Below, in pieces: positions 32,684 to 44,390 of a stretch of 64,000 bases of DNA. Positions within the stretch are counted from its first letter, which is position 1, and the number at the start of each line of letters is the position of its first letter. Source of the DNA: Cryptomeria japonica (taxonomy: Eukaryota; Streptophyta; Pinopsida; Cupressales; Cupressaceae); assembly GCF_030272615.1 (NCBI RefSeq), contig NC_081414.1:313385664-313449663 (forward strand), read 5' to 3'. Under the pieces are notes generated by a model. It made no database searches. It was not told the DNA's origin and saw nothing but the letters and a program-made list of their open reading frames with translations. Both the position numbers and the translations under genes were made by a program.

Positions 32684-34466
32684 ATGACTAAAGAATCTCT
32701 GTTGGCGGAGGATATGGGGGGAGACAGAGTTATATATGAACCGCATAATCCGGATGATTTTAAAAATGACCCCTTGGTCTGGAATTTTTGTGTTGAAGGT
32801 GGGGTTGCCAATTTTCTGGATTGCCTGAAGGGCCATGATGAGCAGCTCTCGGCTGCTTTTGCCTCCTCCTAGTCTGGGAGGCGTGTCTCGGTTGGCAGCA
32901 TTGCCTTTGATGTGTCTGAGGAGACTACTGCCCAAGCTAAGAAGCTGACCCTTGACGGCCACCGTTGGAAGCGTACCAACCATGTTACAAACATCAAAGG
33001 TTTGAAATGGTTCTTCCGTAACCGCGAAGAACCTGTCAAGATGCAAGGTGGGTTTGCTCGGGAGGAGCTCAAACACCCATCGAACATGATTTTCCTCATG
33101 ATCATTAAGTACTTCACTCTCGAAGGCAGGCATAAGGTATTCTACTACTATCATTTTCCCCTGCTCAATCACTTTGGCAACAATGATTTGCTTTGTCTGT
33201 CGTTTTATTTACTGCACTCTATAGAGAGTTTTGTTAAAGACACCATAGACCCCAAGCATGGGGATAATCCACCCTACCTCCTTCAGCAGGGCCTCATTTA
33301 TAGGTTGTATAAATTCCATGAGGCCCTCTACCCCCCCCACAAAATACTTCGCTCTCTCAGCCCCCCATGCCTACTCCTCAGTAGCTTGCGGCCTTGTCTC
33401 TAGCTTTCCCTAAATTCTTCCAATATCCCCATGAGGGCTTTTCTATGGCCACCATGTCCCTACCTACTTATGCCTCAGTTGTTTCCTTATCGACGGTCTC
33501 CCCTAGTTTAACTCTATCTGCCTCTCCCAGTGCTTCTCGCTCCCTATCCAAGGGCAAAGGCAAAACCCCCGCTAAACACAAACGTGTTGTCTTTGATGAC
33601 AATTATTCCTCTGGGGATGCTAAGAACGAAAATCCTTCCCCTAATTTCGAGGTTAAAAGGAGATCCTCCAGACTTGCTTCCAAAATCCGCAAAAAGAAGA
33701 CCTCGGTGATTGAGAATATGGACTCTGAGGAGGACCCCATTGGGGACAAGGAGGAAGAGGACCCTAATACCACTATGGGGGCTCCTGATGGGGATGTTGT
33801 GGATGTGAATACGACTAGGGACCCCATGGTTCCGACCATTGTTGGTTCCACTGACATGAGTAACTCTGAAATGCAAACCCAAGACCCCATTGATGTTAAG
33901 GATACGACCCCTATGAACACGGGTATTGAGAGTCTTATGGGCGTAGAAATCTCTAATAGCAAAGCCCCAGACTTTGGTAACTTGGACCCGGAGTTAAAAA
34001 TGGTTGAACAGGTGATGCAATCTATCCCTTTGATGGGCCTGGTTAATGATAGTGATAAATCCCTTGCTGGTGGTGTGCCCAAAGAGACCAAAGAGACTAC
34101 GGATGACATGGTTGTTGAGAACCCCCAGGATGTCCCTACTCTTCAACAAATGGAAAAGTTGAGCATGGATGTGTTGGACATCACGCAGAGAATTGAAACC
34201 TCGGCCTTGTGCTTGATTTGCAGACTATCAAGGAGGATGTCAATCGGATCAAGAACAAGATGGAGGCTTGGGAAGCCCAAATGGCGGGCCTTAACAAATT
34301 CCATGTGCAGGTATTATACAGCTTCGCGCTCACCCTCTCTTTGTTGAGGGAACGTTCTGCAGACACTGAGGAGGACGAGCAGGAGGATAGGGACCTCTAC
34401 AAGTTCCTATCCAATGAATGGAACAGTGCTATGGATGCCATTGGGGTGCGCAAGGCACCCCTGTAG
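32684..34466 (+). pseudogene. LINE ORF3, unknown function, copy 1
   Basis: A third frame after RNase H. It starts at ATG 32684 (MTKESLLAEDMGGDRV). The N-terminal half (to about 33400) reads as a folded, mostly helical domain with blocks EGGVANFLDCLKGHDEQL, KYFTLEGRHK and HFPLLNHFGNND, and one in-frame TAG at 32870-32872, probably from TGG. After a frame change near 33400 comes a Ser-rich stretch, a basic stretch (KRRSSRLASKIRKKK), a long acidic linker (about 33715-34170), and after another frame change a C-terminal helical segment (TIKEDVNRIKNKMEAWEAQM) ending at a TAG at 34464. The minus-strand LINE has the same layout and related sequence at 42807-41070. I know no function for it; a gag-like or nucleic-acid-binding accessory role is a guess. 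Confidence 0.75.
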
Positions 34467-34639
34467 TTTTTTTTTTGTTTTTTGTTGTTGTTTCTGATTT
34501 CTAAAGACTTGGTTCCTTTTTGCTGATAGTTGTTGTTAATTGTTGTTATAGTGTTGTTTCTGCACTATGATTTTTAATAGTTTTTCTATGTAAAGGGTCA
34601 CTTCCCTTGTTCTCACTGCTTTATTAATCAAAAACAATT

Positions 34640-37304
34640 CTATGGGAGACAATTCACGATAGTGATAATAGTAATAGGTTTTATATGGATCCTAGATTCC
34701 AATTACAAAAAAACACCAATGAAAGAGAAGTTGAACATAAGAAAAATAGTGCACAACAAACCAAATCTCTACTAAAATAATGAATAAAATAAATAAAGAG
34801 ATTATGAACACAAGGACTACTTACATCTTCCTTCAAATGATTCTATAGCCTCTAAATCCTCATTATGGAAACATTCATATATCTCAACGAAGTTATGGAG
34901 ATCCTTCTCTTTGATTCTCATTTTTTTCCATTTGCTTTCGCTTGTCCTAGTATCAAGTCTAGCCTTATCATTTCTTTCAACCTACAAAGGATAAGTAGGG
35001 TCCCAACCCATCTTCTATAATATTTCCCTCCATATTTTCATCCCTATTACACTATTCTTGATAATGCATTTATTGACCTCTAAGACTCTATTTAGTTTTT
35101 CCTTTATTTTGTTCATCTTTGACTCAAAGACATATAATATGGCATTATGTCCATCCCTATCCCTCTTACTGCCAACTTCCATGGAATTTGATCTCTTATT
35201 TTTCAAGTGTTCATCATTTATCCTTTCAACTTTAGGTAGGTAGTTCCAATTTTGAAACATAATTTTTTTGTTTTAAGTTTCCCCTACCCTCCAATATTTT
35301 TTATATTTTCACACTTTGTCATTTGCATGTTTCAATCTATTAAATTCAACCAAAAAATAGTTAATGAGGATTCTTTGAGATTCAAAGGCCTCCTACACCA
35401 CTCGCATGTTGGGTGTCATCAAATTAATCACCTCTATCATATCTTGCAAAGAAGTAGATTCCACCTTGAGGAAGTCATGAAAATTAAAGCTATTTAGGTG
35501 AAGGATTTGAACCTCCAAAAACACACCCCAATGGTAGGTTCTAAAATAGGGGATGCAATACCTTTTTATTTCCTATATCTCCTCTTCTCCAAAGTAATAG
35601 CATGACCCTCTCCATTTTCCTTCTACTATGTATGCATTTCCTCTTTTTTTTTATATCACCTTTAATTATTTTAAAACATCTTGATTCCATGCCATGGTCT
35701 CCCTTCACTGACATACCTTGATTCCTCACAAGTTTCCACTAAGGAAAGGAATTCATATTGTCAAAATCATAAATATATTCCATCTATGAGTTATTCACCT
35801 TTAAAAGGGTGAATCTAAAGGGCTAACCATGGTTTCACTTGATTCCATGTGTCTAACATTTTTTAGCCCTTGTAATTTACATATTCGGTGTGGGGGTTTT
35901 CTAATTTCACAAAAATATAAATTAACATAGTAAATACCTAACATGGGGGAGTGGTACTAGGAGTCTTCTTGCACTTGTTTACATGATTTTCCAAGGAAGA
36001 CAAATATAGAATGGAAACAACACCAATTTCCTATGCCTAAAATGATATAAAAGAGAAAATTTTAAGAATACATGGACTTGAATCTTCCCTTCATGGTGAA
36101 ACACTTCATATTGTATAGATAAATTTCTTCTTAGGGGTTATTCAAAGAGATTTTTTTGTGTCCAAAGCGAAGTTTCATCAACTCCTCACCCGACTTTAAG
36201 AACTTAGCAATAACATCATCTCCCACTCTTCAATCCATGAATATATTTGCTCCCATAGTAGATAAACTAATAGTATCTACAATCAATTATTTAATAACCT
36301 TGAATGTTATTAAATGGAGATTAACCTTCCATTATGTATATTTATTAAATATTGAAAACCCACTAAGCAATAGACAAATGATAAAAATTGAAAATTTGTC
36401 GTGGGATTTTTAAAAATAAGATTATAGTAGACACTCCTAACTTGGAAAATACGATCAAATCATAATTAAGGGATTAAAAAATGTACATCATTATTCATAG
36501 GACAGTACAACATTATATTTTGCATTTGGACATGTTACTTTGAATGCTCTATTCCATGTGCTGTTGAGTTGATTATCTTACAATAATATTTTAAGGGAGC
36601 CTTGGATACACACATGAGAGTTGTCCTTTCTATTCTTCATCATTCATTGGAATTTATTAACAAAGATAAAATTTATATTATCAATTTGATGAATTTTATT
36701 TTAGGTTTTGTTAGTTTTCCAAGCCTCAAAGTATAATTATTCTTCAAAATTAACTAGTATACAAATCCTAATTGACTCAATATATATGGAACTCCATTGC
36801 ACCATAAACTTATATTGATCAAGACATAATTTTGGGATTCTCTTGATTTAAATTTATCCTATATTGGAGAATAATTTGGCATGTCTCCTTTACTTGTATG
36901 CCAATACACATATGGCTGAAAACCAAAAACTAAGCTTGATCATAAATAAGAATAACCTCTTGATGATGCTTGTTTATTTTAGATTAGATACTAGTAGTGG
37001 TGATATTACTTTACTCTCTTTTTCATTTCTCCAAAAATAGTATGGTGAGGGATTTAAGGTATTACAAAAGTATGATTATAAAGGAAAGGATCGAGTATTT
37101 ATGAACAAGGTATTAATGAGGGCCTATTGAGTATAAAAAAATATATAATGGAAGGTTTGAGATATCTCTCATGTTTCATTAAAGAGTTAACAATTAATGT
37201 AACATAAATAATTATTTATTTTTTATGGCTCGTACTAAGGAGGATAATCCACTTCCTTTATTTTATCAATATTTAAAAATTTCTCCTTATTGCATTCCTC
37301 TTCT
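34640..37304. other. Non-coding stretch
   Basis: No recognised element. A minus-strand frame at 35260-35015 has a helical Lys/Glu-rich segment (KMNKIKEKLNRVLEVNKCII) and continues weakly downstream through stops. I could not assign it; it may be a coiled-coil remnant of another element. Confidence 0.4.
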
Positions 37305-37382
37305 CATGGGGGCTTCATTGGCTAGGCAATATTATATCACATGCATTCATATTGGGGGGTTTAATATCGCAAAAATTGAAAA
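37305..37382 (+). mobile_element. MITE left-end relic
   Basis: catgggggcttcattggctagg followed by a tcacatgcattcatattgggg block and ggtttaatatcgcaaaaa matches the first 80 bp of the MITE at 23339. The other end was not found, so it is truncated or too diverged. Confidence 0.65.
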
Positions 37383-39890
37383 CAATATATTGCAAATATA
37401 TTAAGAACGTAGGGGTTTTATAAATTTAACATCAGAATAGGAATATTAAAAGGTATTTTTTATTTGACAAATGTCATAAGTAGGGGAAAAAATCAAAAAT
37501 AATTTCAGCATAGCCATGAATTAGCACCAAAGAGGACAAGTTGGATGCAATAAATGCATATTTATATTTAGATAATATTCATTTAGAGTTTCATAAAATA
37601 CACTTCAGTCCAATAGTTTTCATATAGAAGGCGAGAAGTGGCTAAGTAGCGAAGTGGAAGGAAACCTGTAACTTCAAGCCATTATCAAGATTTACAGTCG
37701 AAGAGGGCCAAGGAACAATACTTATATAGGTATTTATAAAACTCTTATCCCCTCCATTGAACTATTATTCTCATTCATTTTTTTTTTAACTTAGTAATGT
37801 CAACCATGGAAAGCGTTATTTCGTCTATCAAAATAATCGGTAAACTAGGATGAAGAACCATCATCTAATCTGTAACTAAGAGCTATTGAATATTGATTAC
37901 ACTTTACAATATCTAACAATACCAATAGATAAAATACCCTCGGCGAGTATGGAGACCTCAAATAGAGAAAAGTTATTGTCACAAGTACTACCATAAGGGG
38001 GCAGCTCCCATATATTAAAAAATAGAAAATAAGCACATAGATAATAAGAGGGGGGATTAGTGATGCAGATAACCAATACCCTTTCCAATCACTTTCAACC
38101 TATCTACAATATCTTAAGGGAAAAAATCACCATTATCCCTCATGAAGGCCTCAAACTCATCCAAGTTGTATTTCTGGCCTACCCCAGCTTTGAATAACTT
38201 CCATGCTTTAGCCTTTTTGGTCTTTTTGCTTTTGAATTAAGATAGAGAAACCAAGCATGATCTTTGATTGTAGCACAATATCAAGGATCTCTGGTGCAGT
38301 CTTGACACCATCAACATTCTCCTCCTTCACTATGCGATGCACTGTACCATAGACATTAATGGCATATCCCAAAATCTAGATGATGGGGGAGAACAAGTTC
38401 TCATAAATAATTCCATCATGTACATTTTAGCCCATAAATTTGTCCCTAAAATGTTTGTCACAAACATCTTCTCCTCCTCATTCCCTTTGTTGAATAGGCG
38501 AGCAATGTGCTCCTTTGAAGATTCTTTGAGATTGTTCATGCATACACACAAACACTTAACACCAATTGATTTCACCATTTTTTGTACACAGACTCGATGA
38601 AGGAATCATTGCCTTTATAGCCTTCATATCCTAACAATGGAAACAAATCTCAAAATATAGCTCTTTGGGATTTATTTCTAAAATGTGTGCCCAAATCTTT
38701 AGTCTTTGTTGTATGTTTGGGCAGATCATCAAAGTTTTGTTTGAAAGGATAAGACCCTTTCATCCATCTACCACTTGTTATATTCAAACTTGGACTTTGT
38801 ACCTTTGACTACCAAAATGGATGTGATCCAAGAATTCCATCAATTACTTTTAAGTTCTAGTAGAAAACCAACTCATCAAGCTCCAATTTAATCTTTTTTT
38901 TTTATCCTTTATGTGGCCTCATGGATGGAAGACTCTACTGCCAAAATGGAGATTTGCAATCTTATGCAATGCAATTGCAATTCCATGTGAAGCCATGTCA
39001 TCCTTTCCAGGTAACCAATGTTGATTTACACTTATCTCAAACCAAAAGATCTCATAAATCATGCTTAGGTAACCCTAATTGGAATAACAAGGAAAAGAAA
39101 CAGTTTCTTAGGACAACTACCAACGAAAAGAAACACCTTCAATGAATCTTAATTTCCCCATTTCCAAATTAATCCCTGGATGTGTAAATTTGACTTACTT
39201 TATTTTTCATTTACTTATGGATGCACCAGGATGAACATACACATCATTTCATAACAATATTATAAGCATACTTTCAAATTTTTTATTATAATTTTATCCA
39301 TTACTTAACCAACTGATAGGTACATGTGCATGGAAATGCAGATGGATCCAACGGTGGATATGGAATATGTAATTGTTATTGGTGAAGAAAATTTTGTTGT
39401 TGGCACAGTCGTTTGTTGAAAAGGTTGTACACTTGCTGACATTCGTCATGAAATTGTGGATGATAAACTCATTTAATATCTTTTCGATTTTATTAGTGGG
39501 CTTGGGCATCCTTTAAATATAAAGCAAGAACAAAAAAGGAAATTTGGAACAAAACTTATATGCATTAAGAGGAAACATGGCATAGAGGATGTTGATACTC
39601 TAGAGTCAAATATAGTGGAAAGTACACCAAACCCTCAAAACAATAGAGAGAGTGGGAAGGAAGGTATGGATAAATAGCCGAGAGTTGGATATGGGTCTAA
39701 GTTAGTGGAATAAATCATAGTTGTTGATCCTAGTGTATTGACATATTGGAATAAGAAAGTGAATAGTTTAATGGAGTAGTTTGTCAAGGAGAAATTTACT
39801 CTCAAAGAATATTCAGAAAAGGGAGAACCTAGGTAAAATAAAGATTTGTTGTGAAAGTTGTGGCATTGATTATAGAACAAAGTAAGTATC
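37383..39890. other. Mostly non-coding; one unrecognised coding relic
   Basis: Between about 38780 and 38150 the minus strand reads as protein-like text through stops and frame changes (for example THFRNKSQRAIF, LLGYEGYKGNDSFIESVYKK, NNLKESSKEHIARLFNKGNE, KAGVGQKYNLDEFEAFMRDN). I do not recognise the family. The remaining sequence holds no feature I can support. Confidence 0.35.
38150..38780 (-). pseudogene. Unrecognised coding relic
   Basis: Longest clean piece 38578-38330 (82 codons, LKESSKEHIARLFNKGNEEE then KMFVTNILG). Protein-like text continues on both sides in other frames, with stops. The composition looks like a real former gene, but no catalytic motif or domain is visible. It could be part of another element or a captured host gene fragment. 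Confidence 0.35.
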
Positions 39891-41069
39891 CATGGTAGCA
39901 CGAACAATTTGTAACTTCAGAAACAATCATATGAAAATAATGTCCCATCAACGTCACATTTTAATGGAGGGAAATGGTGAAAACCATTCAAGTGGCATAA
40001 AAAATAAGATAACAGTGGTTAGAGATCAATTTGAGATTCATCAAGGAATTAAACTTCTAGATGATTTCAACAAGACACAAGAGCCTAATTTTTTTAAGGT
40101 GGTGGAAGCAACACATGCAAGCTATGAGGATAAGAAAAAAGTAAGAGTAGAATGTACATCATGAAATAAATGGTTTTGTTTGGTGTCAACAAGTGGTAAT
40201 ATTGTCAATTCTCTAAATGAACACATGAAACCAAAGAAGCACACCACCACTACAGATGAGGCTTCACATGATACAATTTTTTAAAGGAGTGGCATAACCG
40301 GGAGACCCAAGAAGCCTACCAATGATAATTCCCAACAAAGTTTAACTAGGTTCTTGGTCCCATCATTGTTGGCATTGAGTTGCCATTGATGTCAACTGGT
40401 ATTGTAGGCTGCTACCGGTAGGGTTTGTCAACTCGATATGAAGAAGATTAAACTGACATAAGGAAGATTGACATGAAGGCTTGTCAACTGGTATGGTGGA
40501 AGACACGCAGGTATTGAGACTGTCAGTGACATCATCGGTAAAAGGTGATATGAATTTGTGTGTTGGCATGACCAATTGTAATTGGTATAAATGTTGGTTG
40601 TTTGCTTATGATAATGTTTGTGATAAAGAGGTATAATGAAAAAGAGATCACAAACCACTAGAGGTGAAGTTGTGCTACCGGTTAGTAGAAGGAGAAGGTC
40701 TCACCGGTAAGAGCTTGTGTCAGTATAAGTTTGTTGTATGTTTGAGTTAAAACCGACCTTTTGTCAATGATCTGAGTGTATGTCGATGTGATGCCACATG
40801 GTGCTGAGGTGCTGAGCATGCAAAGGTCGGTGAAGTTTCCATCAACATGGTTTTGATTAAGTAAAAGTAGGTATTTGAAAGGTACTTGAACCTTGTACAA
40901 ACCAGGAGAACAAAACTGCTAGATAAAAGTGCCTGATCACTTCAAAAAGACAAAATGATCCCACCGAGAGGGATCAGCTAACATAACAAAACATTAAAAA
41001 CCCAGAACAGACAGCGAAAGAAAAGCACAGAGATAGCAAAAAGATAGAACCTAGGACACCAACAGAGAC

Positions 41070-42807
41070 CTAAATACTATTCATAATTTTCTCAACATGA
41101 ACAACCATTTGTTTCATGTTGTTCGTTGAGGTCTTCAGTTCCTCCAGCTCATGACCTTTGATGTTGCCCTTGATCTTTGTGTTAGCTCTGGTCCTCCTTT
41201 CATGACCCTTCTTGTCCAGCTGCTCTTTATCACCATCCTTCTCAGCATTGTTTTCAAACCTATTTATGAGGATGTTCATGTTGTCCACAGACGATTTGAG
41301 GATTTGGAAATTTTGGTCTACGATCTTCTTGACGTTGAGTTCCAACCTGTCAATTCTACTGCCGAAGTCATTCATTTTATTTTCCATTTCCTTTCTATCT
41401 CCCATCTCATTGACCTTTTTTTTTGTTGCTATGATTTTTCCAACCATACATTCAATAGCTTCCGCATTATGTAGAATGACAACCAATTCTTTAACATGTT
41501 CAGCCAGGGGCTTGTCACCAACCGTAACTCTTGCAATAGCCTGCGTATCTGTTTTCAAACCATTGATATCCTTCACCATGGTGGGAATGGTCTCACATAA
41601 GGCTTTAACAGTATCATTGTCATCGTTGCCACTTCTATCCCCTTTATCCTCCTTTTGCAGACTTGTGGTATTCACAACCTCAATATTGCCCATCACCGGG
41701 TTACCCTCCCCTTCTTTATCCTGACCCTCAACCTTCTTGTTTTCATCAGCCTCCTCCTCAGAATCAACTAGAATGTGGTTGATATCTAGATTGTTACCCT
41801 TTTTAGTATTCTTCCTCTAAATCTGCTTTCTAGTAGCTTTCCCTTTCTTTTTTTTTAACAATTTTTTTCTCAAAGGATTTGGTTTCAGAGTCTGACATTT
41901 CTGATTCCACAATAATCCTTCTCTTCTTGGCCCTATTCCTCCCTTTTTTGCTAGTTTCTTTTGATTCTCCCTCGGTCTTTGATTCAAAGTTAAATCCACT
42001 ATCTTCACTCTTCGTTGTCTCATCTCTTGCATTTTTTCCCTTAATAAGCTTTTCAATGCACTTCCCCTTAAGCATTTTATAAACCAAGACCATAATCCCC
42101 TGGTGGAGGGCATGGTCTCCTTTAGGGTCCTTCTGAACCTCCTTTATAGTATGATCCATTGAGCATGCAAGGTAATAAGGTAGGCTCACCTTTTCCCCAT
42201 GACGGAAATGGTTGAACAAAACAAAATGATGCCCGTAGGCTCTGGTAAACCTACCGTCTAAGGTAATGTAAGCAATAGAAGCAAATAAAACAAACCTCCA
42301 TGGACTGCAAATTCTCTTCGGAGCATGGTAGGAGTTTATCAGTTTTAATCATCTTTCTTCTCTCTTCATCCATAACAAGAAACTTATCTGCTATTTTATC
42401 TGATATGCCTCGATCCCTGTAAAATTTCATTCACTCAGTAGTCATCCCAGTGGCCTCAGCAATGACCTCTTCATCAACATTCATCATCTAGGATCTAATA
42501 AGGATTTTACCATTTTTCTAGTTCTCGATGAAATAGCTAGTGATTGTGGGGTCTTTCCCACTTAACCGCTCCATGAAAACATTCAAACCCCCCTGCTGAA
42601 GGATATCCCAGACTTCTATGTTCTTTCTCTAGTCAGAGCAGGAAGTGGGTTCGAATCTTTTCTTGTTACCTCCCATTTTTCCAGCACCTTCCTTGCAATT
42701 CCTTCTCTCAACTTGATAACCTCTCCTCTAGTTTCTGTGGGTACTCTATAAGAATGCCCAGAATTCGTGCCAGATAATAATGATAAGACACCTATATAAA
42801 TGCTCAT
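41070..42807 (-). pseudogene. LINE ORF3, unknown function, copy 2
   Basis: Starts at ATG 42807, 42 bases after the ORF2 stop. The N-terminal domain reads, across a frame change near 42620 and stops at 42490-42488 (TAG) and about 42440 (TGA): KNIEVWDILQQGGLNVFMER, VDEEVIAEATGMTTE, ASIAYITLDGRFTRAYGHHF, LFNHFRHGEKVSLPYYLACS. Then come a basic stretch (KKGRNRAKKRRI), an acidic linker, and a helical C-terminal region (41696-41070) with a heptad-like pattern (FGSRIDRLELNVKKIVDQNF, ILKSSVDNMNILINRFENN). The layout and many aligned residues match ORF3 of the plus-strand LINE (32684-34466). No known enzyme motif is seen. Confidence 0.75.
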
Positions 42808-42849
42808 TATCTTCGATAAAACCTTGCATCGAAAAAGGCGGAAGGAGCA

Positions 42850-43500
42850 TTAGAAATAATGATTAAAAGTACCACATTGCCTTGTCTGGCTCCGATCCTG
42901 ATTAAGTAGAGATTTTATTTCACTTGCAATCTCCATTTCACCATAATTAGTAATGATGTCTCCCAATTGGCAAGCCAGGTTGGCTGCCCAATCAGCATAG
43001 GAATTGGCCTCCCTATACACATGTAAAAACACACATATCAAATTCTTCGTTGATTTTCCTAGTTGCTTTAATAGCATTACTAATTGACCAAGAAGGCGGG
43101 AATTTCATATTTAAACAATTGATTATGTTTAAAGAATCTCCTTCACACCACACTTTAGTGCATTTAGCTTCCTTGGCAAGGATCATCCCATGGTAAGCCG
43201 CCATGGCTTCGGCAACATGATTAGTCTGATTTCCTATGGGAATGCTTTTAATTATTTTGCATATTCCCCATTCATCCCTTAGGATCACTCCACATCCAGC
43301 GACACCCGAGTTACCCTTTGAGGCCCCATCAAAATTGATTTTCATCCATCCCTTGGGTAGACTGATCCATATCACACCCTCTCTAGGGTTGATCTGAATG
43401 CAATCTTGACCCTTTAATCTCCACTTTTTGTAGATAAATTGATCATCCTTATCTTGAGGATTATCAATACCGCCTATGATATTCATATTTTTCACTATAC
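42850..43500 (-). pseudogene. LINE ORF2, RNase H domain
   Basis: RNase H with all four catalytic positions visible: Asp in KINFDGASKG (about 43345), Glu in HVAEAMAAYHG (about 43205), Asp in VWCEGDSLNI (about 43155) and Asp in REANSYADWAAN (about 42985). The last motif is one frame away from the others, so a frameshift near 43020 breaks it. ORF2 ends with a TAA at 42852-42850. ORF3 begins 42 bases later. Confidence 0.85.
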
Positions 43501-44390
43501 TTCTTCTTTTTTTTTCAAACACAATTTTAGCCTTAGTAGTCTTTTCTCTGAAAACTCTATCATTTCTCTCTTTCCATATGCCCCAACACATGTAAGGTAA
43601 AGCAATTTTCCATAATAAGGTTGTGGATTTATTTCTTGAAGGATGATGCCAAGAATTGAAAATCTCCTGAATCGACTTAGGGAAACCCCAACTGACTTTG
43701 AAGTGGTCCAAACAACTTCCCCATACATCAGTAGAGAAAGGGAAATGAAAGAGCATATGATTTATAGTCTCCTCATTCTTCTTACAAAGAATACAAAAAC
43801 TAGGCATGCTAATACCTCTTTTTCTGATATTCTCAGTAGTAAGAATTTTATCTTGAAGGGTTGTCTAGAAGAAAATGTTAATCTTAGGGGTGAGGCCTTT
43901 CACCCATGCTTTAGCCCAGCATGGGCTTTCCATGTTGTTGAAATGTTGATGATATAGAGAAGCCACTATAAAAGTACCACTGGTTATGAATTTCCAAATT
44001 AAATGATCTTCTTCTTCAACCCTCACCATAGAGTTCATGACTTTATTCAGACTACCCAAAGATTGGTCCACTGGAGATAAGTCCTTCCACTGTCCATCTT
44101 TCCAATAATCCTCCACCTTGGTTCCAAATTTTTCCTTGCATTGGTTCTGAAATCTGTTCCACTCAAGGTTTTCATTCAAAGGGGTCTCCAGAAGCCAAGG
44201 GTCATCCCAGAACTGGATAAGATTCCCTTTCCCCAATTTCTATTTTGCACCTTTGACAATTAAGTCTCTTGTTCTAGAGACATTTTTCCAAATATTGGAT
44301 CCAATTGGGATACTCTCCACTTTGAGGAAGCTTTGAAGTGTCGGACATTGACTTTTATATTTGTTATCCCATAACATTTTCCACTCTCCT
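43500..44390 (-). pseudogene. LINE ORF2, zinc-binding RVT (zf-RVT) region
   Basis: It reads LGKGNLIQFWDDPWLLETPL, then HLIWKFITSGTFIVASLYHQ and WAKAWVKGLTPKINIFF. After a TAG (43867-43865, probably from TGG) it continues with SFCILCKKNEETINHMLFHF and WGIWKERNDRVF. The Cys-x2-Cys pair is present, but the Cys expected after the last His is Phe. Another TAG at 44242-44240 precedes this region. Confidence 0.8.

Larger units (their letters stand above)
29260..34637 (+). mobile_element. 5'-truncated L1-type LINE with third ORF
   Basis: Plus-strand non-LTR retrotransposon that begins inside the reverse transcriptase region, as 5'-truncated LINE insertions do. In order it has reverse transcriptase, zinc-binding RVT domain, RNase H, and a further reading frame (ORF3). 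The 3' end is placed at ttaatcaaaaac, nearly the same as the end of the minus-strand LINE at 40849. ORF1 and the endonuclease are missing. The reading frames carry many in-frame TAGs and several frameshifts. No target-site duplication was identified. Confidence 0.85.

Noticed and set aside
32594-34109. Minus-strand frames of 112-192 codons over the LINE ORF3
   Set aside because: Shadow frames; the plus-strand reading matches ORF3 of the second LINE.
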